Shown in pieces: positions 1 through 11,973 of a stretch of DNA of 64,000 bases (the first letter of the stretch is position 1; each line of letters starts with the position of its first letter). This DNA is from Mesorhizobium ciceri WSM4083. Lineage in GTDB: Bacteria > Pseudomonadota > Alphaproteobacteria > Rhizobiales > Rhizobiaceae. The DNA lies in the NCBI RefSeq assembly GCF_000519305.1, contig NZ_JAFG01000003.1:248181-312180 (forward strand). Direction: 5' to 3'. A program made the translations under genes and the position numbers. The notes beneath the pieces are model-generated. The model was given only the letters and a program-made list of their open reading frames with translations. It was not told the DNA's origin and ran no database searches.

Positions 1-34
1 CGTGAGGAAGGTCATCGCCGTGGCCTGCCGTCAT
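1..34 (-). CDS. rsmH: RsmH (MraW) 16S rRNA methyltransferase, 5' fragment
   Basis: Only the first 11 codons lie in the window (reading M-T-A-G-H-G-D-D-L-P-H) before the sequence runs off the left edge. The ATG at 34-32 overlaps the mraZ stop codon in an ATGA arrangement, as is usual for coupled genes. In most bacteria the gene directly after mraZ is rsmH, which methylates C1402 of 16S rRNA. The identification therefore rests on position and spacing, not on any domain that can be seen here. Confidence 0.6.
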   Translation of the reverse strand, partial: MTAGHGDDLPH

Positions 35-489
35 TCCGGTCGCTCCCCAGGCTTCGTCCCCTGCCGAAGCTGCAAAAGCCGTACCCGCGCCTGCGCCCCA
101 TAGGCGGCAAGCCGTCCCGGCTCCCAGATCTGAAAGAAGTTGCCGCGCCCGACAAAGGCCACTTCCGCCGAAATGCCGGTGTGTTCGCGAAGGAAATCGC
201 TCATCGTGATGCGGCCGTCCTGGTCGAGTTTCAAGAAGGCTCCGTCGCCATGGCAGAAGAACGACATATCGTCCGCCGTCTGCAGGAAGGGATCCTCGAG
301 CGCTATGCGCTGCTCGTAGCGGTCGAGCAGGTCGAGCCCGCCGACATCCATCGCCGGCAGGTCCAGGCAGCGCAGCGCATAGAGTTCCGAATAGCCGCGC
401 TTCTGCACGACGGCACGGAAATGCGCGGGAACGGACACCCGCCCCTTCGCATCGATCCTGCTCACCGAGTTTGACAGAAACCGGTCCAT
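31..489 (-). CDS. mraZ: MraZ, transcriptional regulator of the division and cell wall cluster
   Basis: This 152-residue protein has the usual MraZ length and two AbrB/SpoVT-like beta modules. The first, with the characteristic D-A-K-G-R stretch, covers about residues 8-55. The second, with a D-Q-D-G-R-I stretch, covers about residues 85-130. MraZ forms a ring-shaped oligomer that binds repeated TGGGN boxes upstream of its own gene and represses the dcw operon. It is the first gene of a minus-strand cluster that continues into rsmH. No clear row of TGGGN boxes is visible in the 410 bases upstream, so autoregulation cannot be shown from this sequence. Confidence 0.93.
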   Translation of the reverse strand: MDRFLSNSVSRIDAKGRVSVPAHFRAVVQKRGYSELYALRCLDLPAMDVGGLDLLDRYEQRIALEDPFLQTADDMSFFCHGDGAFLKLDQDGRITMSDFLREHTGISAEVAFVGRGNFFQIWEPGRLAAYGAQARVRLLQLRQGTKPGERPE

Positions 490-899
490 TAAACGCTACA
501 GCCGCTTGCGCCGCCGCACCCCTCTCCATCTTGTCGAACGCGCCGCCGCAGCGCGCTCCCTGCCCCGTATCAGCCTCGTCCGCACGGGCAAAAACCGGCA
601 AACGCACAGCCGCCGCGGCTGCCCGATTGGCGTACGCTTTACCCTGACACGGAACGAAGGCTTTGATGTCTAGATGGGATATCATGGGGCACTATGGGCG
701 TCAACGGGAATGGACTTCACAAACACGCGCGCCGCGACCAATGAGAGCAGCCTCGACGACACGTCTCGTCTTTATGGTCTATTAAGCCTAACGAAGCGTT
801 TAGAGCCGTCTGGCCCAACCGGACGCGCCTTGCCGCGAACCGCTGCCGGGCATAGCGTCTCGCCGCATCTCGTCGGTCGCAAACAGGGTTGGAAATTCG
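490..899. other. Intergenic region between mraZ and the PLP enzyme gene
   Basis: This 410-base divergent region should hold the promoters of both mraZ (minus) and the PLP-enzyme gene (plus). No tRNA, convincing riboswitch or MraZ box row could be recognised. A 77-codon open frame at 674-907 overlaps the start of the next gene and has no recognisable protein features, so it is not called as a gene. Confidence 0.5.
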
Positions 900-2015
900 A
901 TGTCTGAAACAGCAAAGTCACGCGCTGCAGCGCTTCCCCATCTGCGTCGCAGCGGGTTTGCCATGGGCGATTCCATTCCCCTGCCCCTGACCATGGCCGC
1001 CATTTTTCATGCGCCCGGCGACGCCACCGGTTTCAACCAGTACGGGCGTTTCAGCAACCCGACCTGGGACGCGGTCGAACATATGCTGGCTCATCTGGAG
1101 GACGCGCCTTGCGTCGGGTTCCCTTCAGGAATGGCGGCAATCTCGGCGGCGTTCTTTGCCGTGCTCAAAACTGGCGACCGTATCCTGCTGCCTTCCGACG
1201 GTTATCACACGACGCGGGCTTTGGCCGATCGTTTCCTCAAGCCGCTCGGCATCACCTACGACGTCAGGCCGACCTCGACTTTCCTCGATGGCGGCTTCGA
1301 TGGCTGTCGGCTGGCGTTTGTCGAAACCCCTGCCAATCCGGGGCTGGATATCTGCGATATCGCCGCCGTTGCCGATGCTGTTCACAAAGCCGGCGCGATC
1401 CTTGTCGTCGACAACACGACCATGACACCCTTCGGCCAACGGCCGCTCGACCATGGCGCCGATATCGTCGTTGCCGCCGACACCAAGGCACCCAATGGCC
1501 ACTCCGACGTGCTGTTCGGCCATGTGGCCAGCCGCAATGCCGATATCATAGCCGCCGTGACCGGCTGGCGCGAAGTTTCCGGCAGCATTCCCGGACCGTT
1601 CGAAGCCTGGCTGGTGCATCGCGGCCTGGAGACACTGGATGTGCGCTTCGATCGCATGTGTTCCTCGGCGGAAGTCATCGCGCGGCGGCTGCAGGGCCAC
1701 CGGGCAATCAGCGGCCTGCGTTATCCCGGACTGGAAGGCGATCCGTCGCACAACCTTGCCCGCGCCCAGATGGAGCGCTTCGGCTTTCTCATTTCTTTCG
1801 AGCTCGCCTCGGAGAACAAGGCCGAGGATTTCATCAACAATTGCGACCTGATGCAGGCCGCGACATCCTTCGGCGGCGTCCACACCTCCGCCGAGCGGCG
1901 CTTGAAGCGAGGCGATGCTGTCCCTGCCGGCTTCGTTCGCCTCTCGGTCGGCTGCGAGCCGGTGGAAGAGCTTTGGAAGGCGATCGAGGCGTCACTGGAC
2001 AAGATCAGCGGCTGA
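900..2015 (+). CDS. Cys/Met metabolism PLP-dependent enzyme (cystathionine gamma-lyase-like)
   Basis: The 371-residue protein is a fold-type I PLP enzyme of the Cys/Met metabolism family, which handles cystathionine, homoserine esters or methionine. The cofactor lysine is Lys196 in the stretch DTKAPNGHSD, the variant of the family's S-x-T-K-Y-x-x-G-H-S-D. The N-terminal Y-G-R-F-S-N-P-T segment (about residues 48-55) contributes to the active site, and FPSGMAA (74-80) binds the cofactor phosphate. Family members share a fold but differ in reaction, so lyase versus synthase cannot be fixed here. The gene stands alone. Its last 24 bases overlap the 3' end of parE on the other strand. A second, fuller-length family member lies at 39819-41102. 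Confidence 0.8.
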   Translation: MSETAKSRAAALPHLRRSGFAMGDSIPLPLTMAAIFHAPGDATGFNQYGRFSNPTWDAVEHMLAHLEDAPCVGFPSGMAAISAAFFAVLKTGDRILLPSDGYHTTRALADRFLKPLGITYDVRPTSTFLDGGFDGCRLAFVETPANPGLDICDIAAVADAVHKAGAILVVDNTTMTPFGQRPLDHGADIVVAADTKAPNGHSDVLFGHVASRNADIIAAVTGWREVSGSIPGPFEAWLVHRGLETLDVRFDRMCSSAEVIARRLQGHRAISGLRYPGLEGDPSHNLARAQMERFGFLISFELASENKAEDFINNCDLMQAATSFGGVHTSAERRLKRGDAVPAGFVRLSVGCEPVEELWKAIEASLDKISG

Positions 2016-2327
2016 CCGGACCGATCCCGGGCCGAGATCGTCGGCTTCTATGTTGCGATGGCCGTGCAGTACACGAATGATCTCGATCGCGTCGTCACCT
2101 ACACGATACAAGGTGAGATAGTCGCCAACGAGCAGATGACGGATGCCGGGCGCGATGTCATCGCGCGGCGCGCCGGAGAAGGGATAGGTCTCCAGTTGCT
2201 GCCACCGTGCCTCGATGCGATCGAGCAACCTATCCGCTGCGACCTCGCTATCGCGTGCAACATGAAGCCAGATCGCGATCAAATCGTCTTCTGCGCGCGC
2301 GTTCCGGACGATGGGCAGCGAATTCAT
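1992..2327 (-). CDS. parE: ParE-family toxin (RelE/ParE superfamily)
   Basis: This 111-residue protein has the ParE layout: an N-terminal helical pair (A-E-D-D-L-I-A-I-W, residues 11-19), a central P-F-S-G-A-P-R-D-D loop, then a C-terminal beta sheet with G-D-Y-L-T-L-Y-R-V and I-R-V-L-H-G-H-R. ParE toxins poison DNA gyrase, while relatives cleave mRNA; the target of this one is not determined. Its ATG overlaps the parD stop in an ATGA arrangement, so translation is coupled to the antitoxin. The 3' end overlaps the convergent PLP-enzyme gene by 24 bases, which suggests the pair was inserted close to that gene's end or extended into it. Confidence 0.9.
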   Translation of the reverse strand: MNSLPIVRNARAEDDLIAIWLHVARDSEVAADRLLDRIEARWQQLETYPFSGAPRDDIAPGIRHLLVGDYLTLYRVGDDAIEIIRVLHGHRNIEADDLGPGSVRSAADLVQ

Positions 2328-2599
2328 GCTGCGTCGTCAGATCGCAAGCGTCTCCGCGCCTCGGCCTTGATTTCATCCATCGACGCAAATCGTCCAGGCC
2401 CGCTGTCTATCCCCTCCTGCACCAGCTTGCGCAACTCATCGAGCGTATAGCCGAAGAGGTCGCGGCGGTCCTTCCATTGCCGCAGCGCATCGCGGATCAC
2501 TTCGCTGGCCGACGCATATTCGCCAGCGGCGACGACATCGTCCACCGCCTGCGCCAGTTCCGGCGACAGCGTGATGCTGCGTTTGTCAACCTGTCCCAT
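2324..2599 (-). CDS. parD: ParD-family antitoxin
   Basis: This is a ribbon-helix-helix antitoxin of 91 residues from the chosen start. It has the typical N-terminal strand K-R-S-I-T-L-S, a helix with D-D-V-V-A-A-G-E-Y-A-S-A-S-E-V-I-R-D-A-L-R, and an acidic tail that would embrace ParE. A longer frame with an upstream ATG at 2656 exists. The start at 2599 is preferred because it places GGGAG about seven bases upstream and gives the canonical ParD N-terminus. Antitoxin precedes toxin, as in most parDE operons, and the pair would be repressed by the ParD-ParE complex. Confidence 0.9.
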   Translation of the reverse strand: MGQVDKRSITLSPELAQAVDDVVAAGEYASASEVIRDALRQWKDRRDLFGYTLDELRKLVQEGIDSGPGRFASMDEIKAEARRRLRSDDAA

Positions 2600-2769
2600 G
2601 AGAGACTCCCGATACCATTTCTCGATCATGGTACGATTTAATCGCACCAGTTTCAAGCAATGGCCGTCCTCACTCGTATGGATGAATGGCCGAACAAGCT
2701 TGAATCAACAGGCGCGCCCGAGGGCGCAACCTGCTGATCTCAAGAGCCTTCTCTTGATATCGGGAGAGA

Positions 2770-3182
2770 ATTGCCAGCTGGCCTGTAAGCCGGGTTCTGT
2801 ATGGCCCCCGCCCCTTGCGGGACGAGAACGTGGCGGCCATTCATCTTGGGCGCATGTTGCCATGCGCCTCGCGCAACCTACCCGGACGGTGAGCCGGAAA
2901 CAGCCCTCGAGGGTTTCCCCTCGCACCGCCCCTATTCGGTCTTGCTCCCGGTGGGGTTTACCGTGCCGCTCCTGTTGCCAGTCGCGCGGTGGGCTCTTAC
3001 CCCACCCTTTCACCCTTGCCCCGAATCCGGCAAGCCGGATCGTGGCGGTTTGCTTTCTGTGGCACTTTCCCTGGGGTCGCCCCCGCCGGCCATTAACCGG
3101 CACCGTGTTTCCATGGAGCCCGGACTTTCCTCACCCGCGGCCTTTCGGCGTTTGCGGGTGCGGCCGCCCAGCCAGCTGGCAG
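2770..3182 (-). ncRNA. rnpB: RNase P RNA (bacterial type A)
   Basis: The minus strand encodes the catalytic RNA of RNase P, which matures tRNA 5' ends. The two ends pair through GCCAGCTGGC (3171-3180 and 2773-2782) to form helix P1. The 3' part carries the conserved run leading to GGCTTACAGGCC. The 5' part carries the GGGCGGCCGC segment and GAGGAAAGTCCGGGCTCC, the universal CR-I-type sequence. A length near 410 nucleotides fits alphaproteobacteria. A sigma-70-like promoter sits directly upstream. The exact 3' end was taken from the P1 pairing and may be off by a few bases. Confidence 0.96.
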
Positions 3183-3186
3183 AGCG

Positions 3187-3215
3187 TATAAAGGGGTTCA
3201 CGCCCGAAAACGCAA
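3187..3215 (-). promoter_or_regulatory. Sigma-70-type promoter of rnpB
   Basis: On the minus strand TTGCGT (3215-3210) and TTTATA (3192-3187) are separated by exactly 17 bases. The expected start, about seven bases further on, coincides with the P1 5' end of RNase P RNA. The match of spacing and predicted RNA end supports the call. Confidence 0.7.
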
Positions 3216-3229
3216 ACGAAAAAGCAGAT

Positions 3230-3958
3230 TTATGCGGGCGATCCAAGCGCAGCCATCTGCACCTTGACCTTGCCGCAATAGGCTGCCGACACCGGGTTCA
3301 TCCGCGTTGCGGCGTGGCCGGCATTGTATTTGAGGATCGTGCCGCAGGTCGTGCCGCCGCCGAGGCTGCGCGCCATGGCAAGGTATTTCATGCCGTATTT
3401 GATGTTGGTGTCGGGATCGAACAGGCCCTTGGCGGAGCCGCTATAGCCCATCATCCGAGCTGTGGCCGGCTTGATCTGCATCAGGCCGATCTCGCCGGCG
3501 CTGCCGACGATGTTGGGCCGGTAGTTGCTTTCGATCTTGATGACCGCCGTGGCGAGCGACACCGGCACGCCTTCGATCGCCGCATAGCGGGCAACGATAG
3601 CGGAATACTGCCCACTGCTGGCCACCGCCGCCGTCGATGCCGCCGCGTTCTGGACTCCGATCGACGCTGTTCTCGTCATGTCGATGGTCTTTCGGCCACG
3701 CTTCGTCTGCTTTCTGGCGGACTTCTTCGGCTTGGACCAGCTTGCTTTTTCCATTTTCGCGGAAGCCCGCTTCGTCTCCGCTTTGGCGGAAGCCCGCTTT
3801 GTTGCCTTGGCGTCGTGGCCTGCCTTGCCGCTTTTCGCGGATACCACGGGAAACCCTTGATCGGCCCGCGGGCTGAATGATGCTGCATGCGCCGCACTGA
3901 AGGCAAAAGTCATTACACCGGCAGCAAGAGCTGCCGTTAAAACGGTAAATTTCTGCAT
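3230..3958 (-). CDS. Secreted lytic transglycosylase (SLT domain)
   Basis: The 242-residue protein has a signal peptide (cleavage likely after A-H-A, about residue 25) and a Lys/Ala/Ser-rich linker from about 40 to 92. The linker holds a duplicated K-R-A-S-A-K unit. The C-terminal SLT domain covers about 115-235, with catalytic Glu143 in K-I-E-S-N-Y and the family motif G-L-M-Q-I-K-P. Such enzymes cleave glycan strands of peptidoglycan to 1,6-anhydro ends in the periplasm. The basic linker could bind the cell wall, an inference from composition. The start at 3958 is chosen over an upstream ATG at 4003 because it begins the signal peptide and follows AGGA. Confidence 0.88.
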   Translation of the reverse strand: MQKFTVLTAALAAGVMTFAFSAAHAASFSPRADQGFPVVSAKSGKAGHDAKATKRASAKAETKRASAKMEKASWSKPKKSARKQTKRGRKTIDMTRTASIGVQNAAASTAAVASSGQYSAIVARYAAIEGVPVSLATAVIKIESNYRPNIVGSAGEIGLMQIKPATARMMGYSGSAKGLFDPDTNIKYGMKYLAMARSLGGGTTCGTILKYNAGHAATRMNPVSAAYCGKVKVQMAALGSPA

Positions 3959-4168
3959 GTGATCCTGTTCTGTCTGAACCGCGCGAAGATGTTCGCGCAG
4001 CAACGCCTAACCAACGTCGGAACAACCCGGGGGGCTTGGGGTCCGACATCTACACGTCAGCCGTTTGACGCCCGAATTGGTGTCAAACAAGGCCAGGCAA
4101 GTCACTTTGAGTGACAGCTTGTAACTTAAGGATGGGAAAGAATTGCTTGAGAGAGGCCTCCCAAGGGG

Positions 4169-4924
4169 TCAGCGCCTCACGGAAGCAAGCAGCCTTTGCA
4201 GCGTCCGCAGCGTCGAGCCGTCGGCAACGCCGTCCACCTTGCGCGGCCGGAAATGCCGTTGGAAGGCTTCGACCACCGCCTCCGTCTGCCGGTCGAAAAC
4301 GCCGGATATTTCAACGCCATAGCCGTAGAGGGCCAGCATCGACTGCAACGCCTCGACATCGCCGCCGGTATCGCCGGTTGTCAGAGTGGCGCCTCGCCTG
4401 ACGGGTGCGGCCGCAACGAGATGGCCGACACCGACCTCGAACAGCGTCCGCCACGGAAACTTCTCGCCGGGATCGATTTTGCGCCCCGGCGCAACATCGG
4501 AATGCGCGAGTACCCGCTCGGCGGCGATCGAATGCCGACCGGCGATCCCCCGGCACAGCCCGATCACCGCATCGATCTGCCGCCGGGGAAAACCGGGATA
4601 GCCCAGCGAATGCCCCGGATTGACGATCTCTATGCCGACCGAACAGGAATTGATGTCGGCCCGTCCGAACCACGAACTCTTGCCGGCATGCCAGGCGCGG
4701 TCGCTTTCCCTGACCATCTGCACGATATGGCCATTCTCGTGGACGAGATAATGTGACGAGACCTCGCTGGCCGGGTCGCAAAGCCAGGCCTCGGCCCCGG
4801 CGCCGGTCGCCATACCGGTGTAGTGCAGCACGATCATGTCAGGCCTGGGCGTCTCGCGCCGCGGGCCGAAATTCGGCGATACCCTGACTTCGGCACGTGG
4901 CTCGTCGGGCAGAAAGCCGCTCAT
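4169..4924 (-). CDS. N-acetylmuramoyl-L-alanine amidase (AmpD/AmiD type) with peptidoglycan-binding domain
   Basis: This 251-residue zinc amidase has an Amidase_2 domain (about 10-165) followed by a PG_binding_1 domain (about 185-248). Likely zinc ligands are His34 (V-L-H-Y-T-G), His141 (L-A-H-S-D) and Asp151 (K-I-D-P-G). It cuts the amide between MurNAc and the stem peptide. No signal peptide or lipobox is visible, so it could act in the cytoplasm on recycled anhydro-muropeptides like AmpD, although the wall-binding domain is more typical of AmiD. The ATG overlaps the upstream TerB-DnaJ gene's stop, so the two form an operon. Confidence 0.9.
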   Translation of the reverse strand: MSGFLPDEPRAEVRVSPNFGPRRETPRPDMIVLHYTGMATGAGAEAWLCDPASEVSSHYLVHENGHIVQMVRESDRAWHAGKSSWFGRADINSCSVGIEIVNPGHSLGYPGFPRRQIDAVIGLCRGIAGRHSIAAERVLAHSDVAPGRKIDPGEKFPWRTLFEVGVGHLVAAAPVRRGATLTTGDTGGDVEALQSMLALYGYGVEISGVFDRQTEAVVEAFQRHFRPRKVDGVADGSTLRTLQRLLASVRR

Positions 4925-5640
4925 GCGTGGCGCAGGCCCCGCTCGATCATCTCATAGGCGGCATTGATCGCGGCCACCCTGGAGGTCGCGATCTTGATGA
5001 ATTCCTGAGGCAGGCCGCGCGCGATCAGCCGGTCGGGATGATTGTCGGAAACCAGCTTGCGATAGCGTTTCCTGACCTCTTCGAACGGCTTGCCGCGCTC
5101 GATGCCGAGCACGACATAGGGATCCCCGGCGCCGAGATTGACGTGCCGCGCCATGATGGCCTCGTAATGCGCTTCGTCGATGCGGAAAATCTCGGCGATG
5201 CGGTGCAGGAAGAGCCCTTCGTGCTCGTGCACCAGCCCGTCGGCCTTGGCGATGTGGAACAGACCGTCGAGTATGTCTTCCAGCATCACGCAATTGGAAT
5301 GCCCGGAACCGCACATCTGCGCCATCCGCTCGGCATAGGTCTCGAAACCGGCCACGTCGCGCTGGGCGAGATCGAACAGCCGCGCCACATTGCGCGTCTC
5401 CTTCGGCGGCACTTCGAATATTTCCTGGAAGGCGCGCACCTCGTCCTGGGTGACGATGCCGTCGGCCTTGGCCATCTTGGCCGACAGCGCGATCATCGCC
5501 ACCGAAAAGGCGACACGCCGGCGCAAATCCGCATCGCCGGCGAAAACCGTGCGCACCGCCTCGACCACGTCGGCGACACCCGACGAGGCTGAGGATGAAA
5601 CGCGGGTGATGAATTCGCCGAGGCGATCCCAAATCGACAT
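4921..5640 (-). CDS. TerB-DnaJ protein (DjlA-like co-chaperone)
   Basis: The 239-residue protein joins a helical TerB-like domain (about 40-160, with acidic A-K-A-D-G motifs at 57-61 and 131-135) to a C-terminal J domain (about 172-238). The J domain carries the HPD triad at 201-203 that stimulates DnaK ATPase. Escherichia coli DjlA has the same domain order but begins with a membrane helix, which is missing here, so this form is predicted to be soluble. The 4-base overlap with the amidase gene suggests coupled expression; a functional tie to wall recycling is only inferred from that. Confidence 0.85.
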   Translation of the reverse strand: MSIWDRLGEFITRVSSSASSGVADVVEAVRTVFAGDADLRRRVAFSVAMIALSAKMAKADGIVTQDEVRAFQEIFEVPPKETRNVARLFDLAQRDVAGFETYAERMAQMCGSGHSNCVMLEDILDGLFHIAKADGLVHEHEGLFLHRIAEIFRIDEAHYEAIMARHVNLGAGDPYVVLGIERGKPFEEVRKRYRKLVSDNHPDRLIARGLPQEFIKIATSRVAAINAAYEMIERGLRHA

Positions 5641-5759
5641 GCCTGCTTCTTAGAGCCACCGCCCCCTCCTATCAAGCCGGGACAGTGCCGCAGGCCTTGC
5701 GCGACAAATCGATCCGACGCGCAAGAGGGGATTAGCCACGGCGCTCGGACAATGTGAGG

Positions 5760-5783
5760 AAGGCCGGCGCGAGCCGGCCTTTC
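5760..5783 (-). terminator. GC-rich hairpin, probable terminator of the lipoprotein gene
   Basis: AAGGCCGGC (5760-5768) pairs perfectly with GCCGGCCTT (5773-5781) around a GCGA loop. It lies 30 bases after the lipoprotein stop codon. The U-tract on the minus strand is weak (TTCCTC), while on the plus strand the stem is followed by TTTCTC, so it may act in either direction. Confidence 0.6.
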
Positions 5784-5813
5784 TCATTCATCACACGAAG
5801 TACTGCTTGCTCG

Positions 5814-6068
5814 CTACTGCGCGGGCGCTGGTGTTGCCGGAGCCGGCTCGGCAGGCTTCTCGGGTGTGATGCTCTTCGTGGTCGAATTATCCGTTGCCGG
5901 AGGCGTCGCGGCCGGCGGCGTGGCTTCCGGGGTGGCCGGCTTCATCGGTTCCTCGGCGGCCGGCGGATTGGTGCTCTGGGTGGTGGTATTATCCGTACCG
6001 CTGTCACTGCAGGCGGCGACGCCAAGCAAGGCCAAACCGGAAACGGACGCGAGAATGAGCTTTTTCAT
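5814..6068 (-). CDS. Small Pro/Ala/Thr-rich lipoprotein
   Basis: The 84-residue product starts with K-K-L-I-L-A-S and a hydrophobic stretch ending in the lipobox-like V-A-A-C, so Cys20 would be lipidated and the protein anchored to a membrane. The remainder is low-complexity, rich in Pro, Ala, Thr and Glu, with repeated P-P-A-A and T-P-type units and no globular domain. It could be a flexible envelope spacer, but no function is assigned. It is followed by a hairpin terminator. Confidence 0.7.
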   Translation of the reverse strand: MKKLILASVSGLALLGVAACSDSGTDNTTTQSTNPPAAEEPMKPATPEATPPAATPPATDNSTTKSITPEKPAEPAPATPAPAQ

Positions 6069-6263
6069 TTTGTCTCTCCTTCAACACACGCTCACGTTGC
6101 CGTGAGCGGTCGAAGGACAAATGCGCCAGACGACCATGAGTTTCGTAACGTTGCGTTTCGAGATGTAACATCGTCTGGTCCATTTGCGATTGCCGCTCAG
6201 GCCGTGGCGCACTAACAGAATGTGCCGAACCACCGATCGAACGGAAAAGCGCCAGGGGCTGTC

Positions 6264-9911
<3,648 letters not shown>

Positions 9912-10017
9912 TGGAGGCTTGCTAGACGCCCTTCAACGGCCAACGGCGCTAGGCTGGAAGGCGTGTGCATCACCAATCGGGCTCGAAGCAACGACGCTTC
10001 GAGAGAATGCTCTATAG

Positions 10018-10449
10018 CTATTCTCTACACAGTCGCCAGCGCACTTGAAACTCGGTCGTCGGCTCAAGAGTTCTCTGAAACTCGGGAATTGCACGAAATG
10101 CGAGTGCATCCTCCACACGCAGAGCGTCTTCCACTATTGGGCGAAGCTCCGTATGTCGTGGCGAGTCAATGGCAAGCGCTGGATGCTTATCGTTTGATTG
10201 GAGGTTTCTCGCGTGAAAACTCGCTTCGTATCGTCGCCAAATCAGCCAGTCTTCTTTCACGGCATCCAACTGTTCATCGGTGATCGGAGAAAGCAAGAAG
10301 CTTGCACTCCAATCGTCGGCCTCATCGTCCCACTCACATTTGTATGCATGTGCCTTACCACGATATTCAGCGACGCCTTTGCGCGGCCCATCGTAGTAGT
10401 CGTGAACGGTGTAAACCGTTTCCCATTCATAAATTGGTTCGTTCTCCAT
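10018..10449 (-). CDS. Conserved hypothetical protein, acidic and aromatic-rich
   Basis: The 143-residue product begins M-E-N-E-P-I-Y-E-W and is rich in Glu, Asp, Trp and Tyr in its first half, with no signal peptide or membrane segment. The frame continues upstream to 10584. The internal ATG at 10449 is chosen because the preceding 45 residues look unlike protein and GGTGG lies just before it. I do not recognise a family. It stands alone between the hydantoinase gene and the Pho-box-driven btaAB operon, and local base composition looks lower in GC than its neighbours, which hints at later acquisition. Confidence 0.6.
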   Translation of the reverse strand: MENEPIYEWETVYTVHDYYDGPRKGVAEYRGKAHAYKCEWDDEADDWSASFLLSPITDEQLDAVKEDWLIWRRYEASFHARNLQSNDKHPALAIDSPRHTELRPIVEDALRVEDALAFRAIPEFQRTLEPTTEFQVRWRLCRE

Positions 10450-10661
10450 CCACCAGATGTAAGGCGACTTCAGGAGTGTCTGCAAGACTCGTTCGCCACC
10501 TCGATCTGCTGCACCCACCGCTCTTGAGTGCGCTGGTTGCTTAAGGGCCACTTCCAAACCAAAACGTGATTTGAAAGCATGCAAATTGTTATCAAATGAA
10601 GTTGCGCGGAGGTGTCAAACGATCTTGCACGCCACAGCTTCGATGAGCCGCTAGCCGGCTG

Positions 10662-10679
10662 CTGTCATCCATCTGTCAT
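10662..10679 (+). promoter_or_regulatory. Pho box (PhoB binding site) upstream of btaA
   Basis: CTGTCAT occurs twice (10662-10668 and 10673-10679) with a 4-base spacer, giving the 11-base period of the PhoB recognition sequence. Both copies are identical to the consensus. It lies 50 bases before the btaA start codon. Betaine-lipid synthesis genes are known to be induced by phosphate starvation through PhoB in rhizobia, so the site and gene agree. Confidence 0.85.
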
Positions 10680-10728
10680 CGCTGAGCGCTACCCGCTTGC
10701 GGCAAAGCAAATGGGGAATCACTTTGCC

Positions 10729-11973
10729 ATGACGGACGTTTCCGCAGATCTGGTTTTTCGCCGCGGCAAGGAAGTTGGAAAGGCCGTCTACCAGAACCGC
10801 CCGCTGTCGAAGGCCGGCATTTCGGAGCGGCTGTTCGCCTTCCTGTTTTCCGGCCTCGTTTATCCGCAGATCTGGGAAGACCCCGATGTCGACATGGAGG
10901 CGATGCAGCTTGGCCAGGGTCACCGCGTCGTCACCATCGCCTCGGGCGGCTGCAACATCCTGGCCTACCTCACCCGTTCGCCGGCACGGGTCGACGCCGT
11001 CGACCTCAACGCCGCGCACATCGCGCTGAACCGCATGAAGCTGGAGGCGGTGCGTCATTTGCCTTCGCAGGGCGACCTGTTCCGCTTCTTCGGCGCCGCC
11101 GACACCAGTCACAATTCGGCAGCCTATGACCGTTTCATCGCACCGCATCTCGATCCGGTCAGCCGTCACTATTGGGAGCGTCGCAGTTGGCGCGGTCGCC
11201 GGCGTATCGGTGTTTTCGACCGCAATTTCTACCAGACCGGCCTGCTTGGCCTGTTCATCGCCATGGGCCATCGCGCGGCAAAATTCTTCGGCGTCGACCC
11301 TGCCGGCATCATGCAGGCCAAAAGCGTCGGCGAGCAGCGCCGTTTCTTCCAAGATGAGCTGGCGCCGGTTTTCGACAAGAAGCTTTTGAAATGGGCGACA
11401 TCGCGCAAGGCCTCGCTGTTCGGCCTCGGCATTCCGCCAGCGCAGTACGATTCGCTGATCACTTCCGGTGACGGCACCATGGCCAGTGTGCTGAAAGCCC
11501 GGCTGGAAAAGCTCGCTTGCGATTTTCCGCTGCAGAATAATTACTTCGCCTGGCAGGCCTTCGCCCGGCGCTATCCGAACCCCGGTGAGGCCGCCCTGCC
11601 CGCCTATCTCGAAAAACAGAATTACCAGACCATCCGCGGCAATGTCGACCGCGTCGCCATCCACCACGCCAATCTGATCGAATTCCTCGCCGGCAAGGAC
11701 GCCGGCTCGGTCGACCGCTTCGTCCTGCTCGATGCGCAGGACTGGATGACCGACGATCAGCTCAACGCCCTGTGGGCAGAAATCACCCGCACCGCATCGG
11801 CCGGCGCCCGCGTCATCTTCCGCACCGCCGCCGAGCCCAGCCTGCTGCCGGGCCGCGTCTCCAGCTCGTTGCTCGACCAGTGGGACTATCAGGACGAGGC
11901 ATCGCGGGAATTTTCGGCCCGCGACCGCTCGGCCATCTATGGCGGCTTCCACCTCTATGTGAAGCGCGCCTGA
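10729..11973 (+). CDS. btaA: BtaA, S-adenosylmethionine:diacylglycerol 3-amino-3-carboxypropyltransferase
   Basis: The 414-residue protein matches the DUF3419/BtaA family. It transfers the 3-amino-3-carboxypropyl group of SAM to diacylglycerol, the first step in making the phosphorus-free betaine lipid DGTS. The early motif R-L-F-A-F-L-F-S-G-L-V-Y-P-Q-I-W-E-D and the SAM-site-like T-I-A-S-G-G-C-N motif are both present. Starts upstream of 10729 are possible, but they would place the Pho box at or inside the coding region. The stop overlaps the btaB start by one base (TGATG), so the two are translationally coupled. Confidence 0.92.
   Translation: MTDVSADLVFRRGKEVGKAVYQNRPLSKAGISERLFAFLFSGLVYPQIWEDPDVDMEAMQLGQGHRVVTIASGGCNILAYLTRSPARVDAVDLNAAHIALNRMKLEAVRHLPSQGDLFRFFGAADTSHNSAAYDRFIAPHLDPVSRHYWERRSWRGRRRIGVFDRNFYQTGLLGLFIAMGHRAAKFFGVDPAGIMQAKSVGEQRRFFQDELAPVFDKKLLKWATSRKASLFGLGIPPAQYDSLITSGDGTMASVLKARLEKLACDFPLQNNYFAWQAFARRYPNPGEAALPAYLEKQNYQTIRGNVDRVAIHHANLIEFLAGKDAGSVDRFVLLDAQDWMTDDQLNALWAEITRTASAGARVIFRTAAEPSLLPGRVSSSLLDQWDYQDEASREFSARDRSAIYGGFHLYVKRA

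Noticed and set aside
490..899. MraZ box row (TGGGN repeats) upstream of mraZ
   Set aside because: Scanning the region in both directions gave no regularly spaced set of boxes.
674..907. A 77-codon plus-strand open frame before the PLP enzyme gene
   Set aside because: It overlaps the start of the PLP enzyme gene by eight bases, lacks a convincing ribosome site and has no recognisable protein features.
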